Of a DNA stretch of 32,579 nt, positions 1-6,046 are shown piece by piece. The notes under the pieces are model-generated. The model was not told the origin of the DNA and did not search any database. It was given only the letters and a program-made list of their open reading frames with translations. Location: the IMG/VR virus record IMGVR_UViG_3300034060_000488, positions 1 to 32,579 of that record; one strand, 5' to 3'. Position 1 is the first letter of the stretch; each line of letters opens with the position of its first letter. The DNA is from a virus. The position numbers and the translations under genes are program-made.

Positions 1-270
1 CATGGAACTGCCCCAACATCCCCAACAAATGGTGATATTTGGACAACAACAACAGGTTTGTTTGCTAGAATAAATGGGGGTACGGTAGGACCTTATGGAA
101 TTGGAACAGCAAGAACTTTTTATCAAACCTCTGCTCCATCTACCCCAACAACAGGAGATATTTGGGTAGATAGTGATGAAGTGTATACAACAATTAATCC
201 AAACGATTATGCATTAAAAACTGATCTTTCAGATGCTGGACTTAATGCATTCTTCTTAAGTGGAATGTAG
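1..270 (+). CDS. Tail-fibre-like protein, 3' part only
   Basis: The frame is open to the left edge, so the N-terminus is missing and 89 residues are visible. It carries two copies of a Pro/Thr-rich motif of the form AP-x-x-P-x-x-GDIW, the second reading GDIWVDSD. A related copy (GQVWVDSD) is in the next gene. Such motifs are common in phage tail fibres, where they separate short beta-rich units. The protein ends LNAFFLSGM, recalling the VLMFAGM end of the fibre gene that stops at 9306. A TTG at 58 could serve as a start, but the motif upstream of it is in frame, so I treat the gene as truncated by the window. Fibre assignment is by motif and context; receptor unknown. Confidence 0.7.
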   Translation, partial: HGTAPTSPTNGDIWTTTTGLFARINGGTVGPYGIGTARTFYQTSAPSTPTTGDIWVDSDEVYTTINPNDYALKTDLSDAGLNAFFLSGM

Positions 271-285
271 TAGAATAGGAATATT

Positions 286-930
286 ATGGCAGACAGAATA
301 GCAAGAATGTGGAATGGAAGTAGTTGGGAAGTTATTACTTCTACCGCTGCTGCTCCTACAGCGGTTGCAAATTATCAATCAACTGCTCCGTCATCTCCAG
401 TTACTGGTCAGGTTTGGGTAGATAGCGATGACAGGATTCTTTATGTTTGGAACGGATCTTCATGGGTATCTTCTCCAAATCTTTCTTCATACGCCCCACT
501 TGCCTCACCAACATTTACTGGAACGGCAACTGCTGCAGATTCTGTTGTTAGTGGACTTTTAACTGTTTCAGAAACAACTGAAGTGCTTAATACTGGAACT
601 ATAGCCACTGGAGTATTTACAGCAAACTTTGCTACTGGAGGAGTTTTTTACATAACAACCGCACCTACTGCAAACTTTACTATAAACGTAACAAATTTAC
701 CGACAACAGATAACAGAGTAACTGTTGTTTCATTTTTTGTTATTCAGGGTGCAACTGGATATATACCAAATGTTTTACAAATAGGTGGGTCTGCTCAAAC
801 TATAAAGTGGTCTGGTGGAACTGCTCCAACTGCGACTAATGGGGTAGGGAAAGTAGATAATTTTACCTTTACTTTTGTCAGAAGAGGTGCTGCTTGGGAA
901 GCACTAGGAACATCTAATAGGAACTTTTAA
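286..930 (+). CDS. Tail fibre protein with GxVWVDSD motif
   Basis: The 214-residue product begins with a short Trp-rich segment (MWNGSSW), then an AP-x-x-P-x-x-GQVWVDSD motif shared with the preceding gene. Next comes the fibre phrase SYAPLASPTFTGT (about residues 73-85), often seen in phage fibres before a shaft or tip domain. The C-terminal half is a beta-rich domain ending in a Phe/Arg/Trp segment (TFTFVRRGAAWEALG), a type I know from phage fibre tips. A weak purine stretch (TAGGAA) lies 7 nt before the ATG. It probably contributes to host attachment; the exact position in the tail is not visible. Confidence 0.75.
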   Translation: MADRIARMWNGSSWEVITSTAAAPTAVANYQSTAPSSPVTGQVWVDSDDRILYVWNGSSWVSSPNLSSYAPLASPTFTGTATAADSVVSGLLTVSETTEVLNTGTIATGVFTANFATGGVFYITTAPTANFTINVTNLPTTDNRVTVVSFFVIQGATGYIPNVLQIGGSAQTIKWSGGTAPTATNGVGKVDNFTFTFVRRGAAWEALGTSNRNF

Positions 931-990
931 TGCCAATTTTTTCTAGTACCCAAAATATTTTTTTTGCAATGTCAAGCAAAGTATCATGTA

Positions 991-1299
991 ATGCGAGCAT
1001 TTAGTCAAGGTCTTGCAGCGGCTCGTGCTAGAGGTGGAGTTATTGATGAAGGTAATTTTATTTACTTTCAAGACCTTGGTGTAAACGGTGCAGCAGCTCA
1101 ACGCGAAATGACTGCTTATTTTGAAGTTGAACAAGAAACATTAAACAATGGTCAGGTTCCTACGTTTGATATGCAGAAAGCTTGGTTAGAAGCAGTTGGT
1201 GAAAAGTTTGCTGGCGAAGTAACTCGCTACACATTGTCGCGTGGTTTTATTCCTGTTGTTCCTGAATTGTTTGCTCAACCAGCATTGGAATCACAGTGA
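991..1299 (+). CDS. Hypothetical protein, uncertain N-terminus
   Basis: The reading frame is open from a TTG at 964, but the first ATG is at 991 and gives a 102-residue product starting MRAFSQGL. Neither start has a clear ribosome binding site. A 24-codon ORF starting at an ATG that overlaps the previous stop (930) runs toward it in another frame and meets a run of eight T (958-965). Loss of one T would join it to this frame and give one protein of about 122 residues. The protein is mixed alpha/beta in appearance (VTRYTLSRGFIPVVPELF near the end) and I do not recognise a family. Its position among fibre genes suggests a tail-associated role only by neighbourhood. Confidence 0.5.
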   Translation: MRAFSQGLAAARARGGVIDEGNFIYFQDLGVNGAAAQREMTAYFEVEQETLNNGQVPTFDMQKAWLEAVGEKFAGEVTRYTLSRGFIPVVPELFAQPALESQ

Positions 1300-1364
1300 G
1301 TAAAATAGCAAAGTATATCATTCATAATGATGGTAATGGCTTTCCTAGATTTAAACATAATTAA
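1296..1364 (+). CDS. Possible 22-residue micro-ORF
   Basis: A GTG overlapping the stop of the preceding gene (GTGA) opens a 22-codon frame, product VSKIAKYIIHNDGNGFPRFKHN without its tail of stop. It fills most of the gap before the next promoter. Only the GTGA coupling supports it; there is no recognisable family, and chance cannot be excluded. Confidence 0.2.
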   Translation: MSKIAKYIIHNDGNGFPRFKHN

Positions 1365-1375
1365 ACGCTAGTGAA

Positions 1376-1384
1376 TGCTATAAT
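1376..1384 (+). promoter_or_regulatory. Extended -10 promoter TGCTATAAT, leaderless start
   Basis: TGC plus TATAAT (hexamer 1379-1384) ends 6 nt before the ATG at 1391. A start site 7 nt after the hexamer falls on that ATG. No Shine-Dalgarno and no -35 hexamer are visible. Confidence 0.75.
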
Positions 1385-1390
1385 ATAAAT

Positions 1391-1744
1391 ATGAGTTTTC
1401 CAGCAACCTATAATATACGTTATTATCAAGGGGATCTTTATCAATTTGTAATTCGTCCAAAAACATCGGCGGGAGAAATTTATCCAGTTAGTGATGCAAC
1501 ATATTTTGCTTACTTTAGAATATCAACATCCAGAAATGGTCTTTCTGCGGGAACAATATTGGCAAACACATCAATTTCTGATAATGCCGTTACCTGCGAA
1601 TTAAGACCTTCTGTAGGTAACTCTCTAACTCCTGGAACAACATATTTTTATGACGTATCAATTGAAGATCAAGACGACTCAAACATAGTTTATACACTTC
1701 TTACTGGAACAATCACGGTAACAGGAGATATCACAACACCATGA
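1391..1744 (+). CDS. Baseplate/fibre-base protein, BppU-like beta domain
   Basis: The 117-residue protein opens with NIRYYQGDLYQFVIRPK, the signature start of a small beta-sandwich domain found in many phage baseplate or fibre-anchoring proteins and similar to the N-terminal domain of BppU. It ends with a strand pattern VYTLLTGTITVTGDI typical of the same group. There is no ribosome binding site; the start is placed by the ATG that coincides with the predicted transcription start of the TGCTATAAT promoter. The stop overlaps the next start (ATGA), so the two genes are probably translationally coupled and the products may sit together. The BppU link is a remembered resemblance, not a computed match. 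Confidence 0.7.
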   Translation: MSFPATYNIRYYQGDLYQFVIRPKTSAGEIYPVSDATYFAYFRISTSRNGLSAGTILANTSISDNAVTCELRPSVGNSLTPGTTYFYDVSIEDQDDSNIVYTLLTGTITVTGDITTP

Positions 1745-2328
1745 CAGCCATATTCGATGTTGTAGTTAATACTGATGACTTAGTTGTACTAGCTTCACCT
1801 ACAGTTATTGATGTTGGAATTGATTTTGGTCCTCAAGGTCAAAGAGGAGCAACTTTTTATGCAGGATCAGGAAATCCAAACGACTCAGCGGTATCTGAAA
1901 ATGTTTTTGGGGATATAGTTATTCCCATAGAAGGAGACATGTATATAAATGTTGCTGCTGGAGCAAACTACGGCTGGCTGTTTATTTATAATCCAAAAAC
2001 AGTCGGAGATAATTGGGATCAGATTCTAAGATTAAACCCTCCTATATATTCAAGGAACATAGAAAAAATATTTACTTCTGGTTCTACAACTGTAGCTATA
2101 CCTGTTTCAGATATTGTTCCTCCAGGAACTGTAATCTCAAGCACTTCTAGCTTTATTGTAAATGTGACACCAATAAATTCTGTACCCACAACTTTGACTG
2201 TTCAATCAAAAGTTATATCTGGATCAAATCTTAATATAGTAATTAGTGGAATAAAATACTCTGGTGGTAGTTGGTCTAATCTAAACTCTGAAACAATTGA
2301 TATAGCAACTACCATTTCAGTGGTATAA
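1741..2328 (+). CDS. Tail fibre protein with short collagen-like stretch
   Basis: The 195-residue product has an N-terminal beta segment (FDVVVNTDDLVVLASP), then a GPQGQRG stretch (about residues 30-36) like the Gly-x-y stretches that trimerise phage fibres, followed by a domain with GDMYINVAAGANYGWLFIY and NWDQILRL that recurs in phage fibre proteins. The C-terminal half is Ser/Thr-rich and beta-rich. ATGA overlap with the gene before suggests coupled synthesis. The gene's stop codon is embedded in the -10 motif of the next promoter. Together with its neighbour it looks like a fibre-base pair. Confidence 0.7.
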   Translation: MTAIFDVVVNTDDLVVLASPTVIDVGIDFGPQGQRGATFYAGSGNPNDSAVSENVFGDIVIPIEGDMYINVAAGANYGWLFIYNPKTVGDNWDQILRLNPPIYSRNIEKIFTSGSTTVAIPVSDIVPPGTVISSTSSFIVNVTPINSVPTTLTVQSKVISGSNLNIVISGIKYSGGSWSNLNSETIDIATTISVV

Positions 2329-2329
2329 T
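2321..2329 (+). promoter_or_regulatory. Extended -10 promoter TGGTATAAT
   Basis: The hexamer 2324-2329 includes the TAA stop of the preceding gene. Predicted start near 2336 leaves a leader of about 9 nt that begins with the ribosome binding sequence AGGTGA before the ATG at 2345. Confidence 0.65.
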
Positions 2330-2344
2330 TTAGTAGGTGATTTT

Positions 2345-3313
2345 ATGTCTCAACCAGTAGGATTTCAATACAAAAGTAGGATTCCATCATTTTCTGATGA
2401 CGCATCTATTGTAGAAGCTTTAAAAGTATATCACTATGGAGTGGATGATTATACAACTGAGCCAATTCCAGATGACAGTATTGAGGGTAACTTTAGATCA
2501 ATAGGTACCTCAATTACGGCATTAGAGTCTGCAGTCTCTGGATTAGGTACAACATATGTAGAACAGATTTCTTTAACTGCCACTCCAAATATTATTACTG
2601 GTCAGTCAACAACAACAACACCTTTAACCATAAGAGCCATAACTTCTCAAACTGCACCTCTAATTCAACTCCAAAATTCTTCATCAGTAAGTGTGGGATC
2701 AATTTCAACAGGAGGTTTTGCCAACTTATCGGGGTATGTAACAGTAGGAAGCACAACACAATCAACTACCACTGGAGTAAATGTCATTATTGGAAATGCC
2801 TCTCACATCGGGGTAGCCATAAGAGCTCAATCATCTCAAACAGCAAACATTCAAGAATGGCAGAATAACTCTGGAACAGCAATTGCTTGGGTAGATAAAG
2901 ATGGAAAAATATTCTCTGAATCGGCACAAGTTTTTACAACTTCTTCAAGCATTCCTCAAGCCTCTGTAGTTAATCTTGTAACCGATCTTTCAGCAAAATT
3001 TCCTCTTAATGTGTCTACAAACCCAAGAACTGCTTCTTACACTTTGGTTCTTTCTGATGCTCAAAAGATTATTGAAATGAATGTTTCTACAGCAAATACT
3101 CTTACCGTACCCTTGGATTCTTCAGTTAACTTTGCTATTGGAACTTCTATTCTAATGGTACAAACTGGTGCTGGTCAAACAACCATCGCGGGTGCATCAG
3201 GGGTAACAGTTAACTCATTCCTTGGTTTAAAAATTATTGGTCGCTGGGCTGGAGTCACGCTTATTAAGCGAGCCGCTAATACTTGGGTTGCCGTTGGTGG
3301 TTTAGTGGCATGA
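2345..3313 (+). CDS. Tail fibre protein with conserved C-terminal tip domain
   Basis: The 322-residue protein starts with a region that mentions no enzyme motif (VGFQYKSRIPSFSDDASI) and a helical segment around residues 60-75 (SIGTSITALESAVSGL). A Ser/Thr-rich shaft follows. The last 95 residues form a domain common in phage fibres: ASYTLVLSDAQKIIEMN, then VNFAIGTSILMVQTGAGQT, then GRWAGVTLIKRAANTWVAVG. It has its own TGGTATAAT promoter and a TAGGTGA ribosome binding site. Its stop overlaps the next start (ATGA at 3310). Confidence 0.8.
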   Translation: MSQPVGFQYKSRIPSFSDDASIVEALKVYHYGVDDYTTEPIPDDSIEGNFRSIGTSITALESAVSGLGTTYVEQISLTATPNIITGQSTTTTPLTIRAITSQTAPLIQLQNSSSVSVGSISTGGFANLSGYVTVGSTTQSTTTGVNVIIGNASHIGVAIRAQSSQTANIQEWQNNSGTAIAWVDKDGKIFSESAQVFTTSSSIPQASVVNLVTDLSAKFPLNVSTNPRTASYTLVLSDAQKIIEMNVSTANTLTVPLDSSVNFAIGTSILMVQTGAGQTTIAGASGVTVNSFLGLKIIGRWAGVTLIKRAANTWVAVGGLVA

Positions 3314-3837
3314 TCCCCACTCTTGCGGGATTTAATATGGGGCTAAGTGCGCCATCAGCACCACAACTCTCTTATACTGCCGAAGGTCAGTTTACAATTA
3401 CTAACTACAATGCTTCTCTTACTTACGCTGTTGTTGGTGCAACAAGAACAGGCAACCTTTTAACGAGTGTTACTAACGGTGCAACTATTACTGCTGCATA
3501 CTCTGCTGGTGCACCTGTTTCTGCTGCGTCAACCATGAACGTGCTTGCTAACGCACGAGTGTTAACAGATTCTATTGGTGTTACTGATACTGGTTGTGGT
3601 CCTCGTGGCAACCTTTGTTGTCCTAGTCCTCGAATCCTTGATACTGCTGGGAATGTTTGTGGTGGCGCTCCCGGTTCACTAGCACCCGACAATTTCTGTG
3701 ATGGAACTCCTGGATATCCTTGTCCTGGATATTGTTATCAGTTGACGGTAGCCTGTTATAATTGGTACTGGACAAATTATACTAGCAGTGGGTATACTCT
3801 TATCGGTCAAACTTGGGGAAAGGCAACTAACGGATGA
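3310..3837 (+). CDS. Cys-rich tail-associated protein
   Basis: I place the start at 3310, where ATG overlaps the previous stop (ATGA), giving 175 residues; an earlier TTG at 3283 has no support. The first ~90 residues are Ala/Thr/Gly-rich and beta-like. Residues 96-149 contain eight cysteines (96, 103, 104, 117, 130, 138, 142, 149) in a Pro/Gly-rich setting (GCGPRGNLCCPSPR), followed by an aromatic stretch (YNWYWTNY). This looks like a disulfide-stabilised or lectin-like tip module rather than a zinc finger. No family is recognised. The gene is less AT-rich than its neighbours. Confidence 0.65.
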   Translation: MIPTLAGFNMGLSAPSAPQLSYTAEGQFTITNYNASLTYAVVGATRTGNLLTSVTNGATITAAYSAGAPVSAASTMNVLANARVLTDSIGVTDTGCGPRGNLCCPSPRILDTAGNVCGGAPGSLAPDNFCDGTPGYPCPGYCYQLTVACYNWYWTNYTSSGYTLIGQTWGKATNG

Positions 3838-4130
3838 TGACAGAAGAAGAAATTACAGCGGAACAAGAGTTAATCAAACAACAAAAACAAGCAGAAGAAG
3901 ATTATGTACTTAATAATTCTATAAGCAATGAACAGGCACAATCTGTAACACCACTTGATCTATTAAATTCAAAAAACTATATAAACAAAGAAATTCGTGA
4001 CAATAGGTACGAAATATGTAAGGGTTGTGAGCATTTCTTTAATCCCATAAAGATGTGTAGGGAGTGTGGATGCAATATGCCATTAAAAACCTGGCTCAAA
4101 GAAGCATCTTGTCCTATTGGTAAATGGTAG
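3834..4130 (+). CDS. Zinc-binding protein with CPIGKW end
   Basis: The 98-residue product has a charged, helical N-terminal half rich in Glu and Gln, then a Cys cluster C62-x2-C65-x9-C75-x2-C78-x-C80-x12-C93 ending in CPIGKW. This arrangement recurs in small phage proteins of unknown function (DUF6171-like by memory) and most likely binds zinc. ATG overlaps the previous stop; a second ATG follows immediately at 3837 and could be the real start. Lying inside the fibre block, it may assist fibre assembly or act on the host, but nothing in the sequence decides this. Confidence 0.7.
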   Translation: MMTEEEITAEQELIKQQKQAEEDYVLNNSISNEQAQSVTPLDLLNSKNYINKEIRDNRYEICKGCEHFFNPIKMCRECGCNMPLKTWLKEASCPIGKW

Positions 4131-4147
4131 AACGCATAGACTTTTCA

Positions 4148-4156
4148 TGATATAAT
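4148..4156 (+). promoter_or_regulatory. Extended -10 promoter TGATATAAT
   Basis: Hexamer 4151-4156. Predicted start near 4163 gives a leader of about 10 nt that begins at AAAGGAG, the ribosome binding site of the gene at 4173. Confidence 0.7.
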
Positions 4157-4172
4157 TTATAAAGGAGAAAAA

Positions 4173-4505
4173 ATGGCAACCAATTATAAATATTCACAAA
4201 TTCAAGGAACAGCAGCGGTTGGTACATACGCAACTTTGTACACAACACCTGCTGCAACTCAAGCAGTAATTTCAAGTATTGTCATAACAAATCAATCTTC
4301 ATCTGCAATAACTGTTAGAATTGGATTAGATACTACAGCAGGTACTCCAGGAGCAAGCGAATTCCTTGTTTATGATGCTGCAATCGCAGGTAATGATACA
4401 GTAGCCCTAACACTTGGTATTACAATGCCTGCAGCAAACTTTATCCGTGTATCATCTTCCGCTAACACTTGTAACTTTAGTGCATTTGTTTCGGAGATTT
4501 CCTGA
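4173..4505 (+). CDS. Small beta-rich fibre-cluster protein
   Basis: The 110-residue product reads as a single beta-sandwich: ATLYTTPAATQAVISSIVITNQ, then AITVRIGLDT, then ANFIRVSSSANTCNFSAFVSEI. Proteins of this type occur next to glycine-rich fibre genes in tailed phages and are presumed virion components. It has a strong AAAGGAG ribosome binding site 5 nt before ATG and its own promoter. The stop overlaps the start of the glycine-rich gene by one base (TGATG), so the two products are probably made together. Confidence 0.7.
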   Translation: MATNYKYSQIQGTAAVGTYATLYTTPAATQAVISSIVITNQSSSAITVRIGLDTTAGTPGASEFLVYDAAIAGNDTVALTLGITMPAANFIRVSSSANTCNFSAFVSEIS

Positions 4506-5218
4506 TGGCTATCAATAGTTTTAAGCAGGCAGGTTTAGCAAATACAAGTAGTATTATTAATATTACAGTAAGCGATGTTCTTTCTACAACAGGAAGCCCG
4601 ACAATAACGAATCCCACTGGCTTTCGCTCATATGCCTTTACTGGATCAGGAAGCATAACGCTCTCTAGACCTGGTTACATAAATTATTTAATTATCGCTG
4701 GTGGTGGCGGAGGCGGCGGAAATTCGGGTGTAAGTGCTGGTGGAGGTGGAGCAGGAGGGATGCTTGAGAAAACTCAGATGTTTTTACCAGCTGGAACCCA
4801 TACAATTACTGTTGGTGCAGGTGGAACAAGCGGGGCAACTGTTACTTGTGGGACTATTTCTAAGATTGGAGATTATTACTTTACAATAGGTGGCGGTCAC
4901 GGTGGTGGCGATTATCCTGCTGCTTACGATGCTGCAGGAGACGGAGGATCTGGAGGTTCGGGTGGACCTGCTGGAGTAACTCTTGACAGTGCACAAGGAA
5001 ATAACGGAGCTGGAGGTTATGGCAATGGCGGTGGAGCAGGAGGAACCCCAACAGGAAGATCCTCTTCGATTACTGGTACGGCGATAACTTATGCTGTCGG
5101 TGGTGGAGCAGGTAATCCAGGAGCAGATAATAATGTGAATCCGAATCGTGGCAATGGCGGTGGAGGAAAAAGATCTGGATCAGCAGGCTTAGTCGTTATT
5201 CAAGTGAGTAATCCATGA
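4505..5218 (+). CDS. Glycine-rich receptor-binding fibre protein
   Basis: The 237-residue protein has an N-terminal beta region (~residues 1-55), then a glycine-rich domain beginning INYLIIAGGGGGGG and continuing through repeated GGxGG stretches to a closing beta strand SAGLVVIQVSNP. This is the layout of the glycine-rich (polyglycine sandwich) domains of phage adhesins that contact the host receptor. It is one copy of a module that appears twice more, in tandem, in the protein encoded at 6043. The gene is translationally coupled to both neighbours (TGATG before, ATGA after). Confidence 0.8.
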   Translation: MAINSFKQAGLANTSSIINITVSDVLSTTGSPTITNPTGFRSYAFTGSGSITLSRPGYINYLIIAGGGGGGGNSGVSAGGGGAGGMLEKTQMFLPAGTHTITVGAGGTSGATVTCGTISKIGDYYFTIGGGHGGGDYPAAYDAAGDGGSGGSGGPAGVTLDSAQGNNGAGGYGNGGGAGGTPTGRSSSITGTAITYAVGGGAGNPGADNNVNPNRGNGGGGKRSGSAGLVVIQVSNP

Positions 5219-5496
5219 AATATTTTGCTGAAATAGACGAAAACAACATTGTGATTAGAGTTATAACAGTTCGTGATGAAGCTTTATTAGAAAAAAAATT
5301 TCCTAAATCAGAAACATGTGGAAAAGAATTTTTAAAAAGTTTAGGTTTTGATGGAACATTTGTTGAGTGTTTTTATGAAGCAGAATTTAGAGAATGCTAC
5401 CCAGGAACAGGGTACTTTTATAATTCAGAAGATGATATTTTTGTAGCACCATTTTTTAATCAAGATAATAATTACGTTGGGTTAGAAAGTATATAA
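5215..5496 (+). CDS. Small 'FVAP' protein, partner of glycine-rich fibre
   Basis: The 93-residue product starts with FAEIDENNIVIRVITV and has the phrase YPGTGYFYNSEDDIFVAP near the end. The gene at 7716 encodes a related protein (ARIEDGIVREVIVV and YAGIGFKYDEELDEFVAP). Both immediately follow a glycine-rich fibre gene. The family is widespread in tailed phages as a small hypothetical protein; its consistent pairing suggests an assembly factor or small tail component. This copy is more diverged and carries Cys residues (CGKEF, VECFYEAEFREC) absent from the other. Confidence 0.75.
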   Translation: MKYFAEIDENNIVIRVITVRDEALLEKKFPKSETCGKEFLKSLGFDGTFVECFYEAEFRECYPGTGYFYNSEDDIFVAPFFNQDNNYVGLESI

Positions 5497-5497
5497 G

Positions 5498-6046
5498 ATG
5501 AAAATATTAGTAACAAGTGCTCCCAGATCTGGAACTCATTTTATAGTTAGGTCTTTAGGTCTCTCGCTGAAAACTCCTGTGGCAATCAGAACTACAATAA
5601 AAAAACTACCAACTGAAGATAGTTGGATAATTGGAACTCATGATTTAAATTTAATTAAAAATTGTCCACCTGATGTTATAAAAATTGGAATACATAGAGA
5701 AATGCTTGGTCACTTGTTGTCATATTTTAATCATCCAAAAAATCCTAATTCAGATGCTTTTATTGATATGGTAAAAAAGTCTAATTTTTTTAATGTGAGA
5801 AAAGCATTTTTAAATCTTAATATACCTTATTTGTCTTACGATAAATTAGCAAAAAAAGAAAGTTCAGAATTAAATAAATTATCAGTAATGTTTAATACTG
5901 AGATGGTAACAGAAAATTATGAAAGCTCGATTTTAGTTTTTGGTTCATCTATGTTCAAATATGGAAATCCTGATAAATGGAAAAGTGTGTTTGATGTAAA
6001 AACTCAAAATATTTTAATTAACATAGAACAGGATAAAACAAAATGA
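5498..6046 (+). CDS. Sulfotransferase-like protein
   Basis: The 182-residue product carries the marks of the PAPS-dependent sulfotransferase fold. A 5'-phosphosulfate-binding loop SAPRSGTHFIVRSL is at residues 7-20. A likely 3'-phosphate pair R67 and S75 sits in IHREMLGHLLSYF, with the Arg/Ser spacing of 8 known from cytosolic sulfotransferases. A late W161-K162 in YGNPDKWKSVF matches the family's GDWKxxF region. It is shorter than most family members (250-300), so it may be a minimal enzyme. It would transfer sulfate from PAPS to an acceptor I cannot identify, perhaps a surface glycan or a fibre. It is noticeably AT-rich, unlike the following gene, and is joined to it by ATGA. Function is predicted, not shown. 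Confidence 0.75.
   Translation: MKILVTSAPRSGTHFIVRSLGLSLKTPVAIRTTIKKLPTEDSWIIGTHDLNLIKNCPPDVIKIGIHREMLGHLLSYFNHPKNPNSDAFIDMVKKSNFFNVRKAFLNLNIPYLSYDKLAKKESSELNKLSVMFNTEMVTENYESSILVFGSSMFKYGNPDKWKSVFDVKTQNILINIEQDKTK

Noticed and set aside
1317-1331. ATCATT-CAT-AATGAT hairpin as terminator
   Set aside because: Only 6 AT-rich base pairs with a 3-nt loop and no T-tract; too weak.
3283-3309. Upstream TTG start of the Cys-rich gene
   Set aside because: Lies inside the previous gene with no ribosome binding site; ATGA at 3310 is a typical coupled start here.
3754-3762. TGTTATAAT inside the Cys-rich gene
   Set aside because: It encodes part of the CYNWY stretch, lies 72 nt before the next start, and that gene begins by ATGA overlap. 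Probably a coding coincidence.
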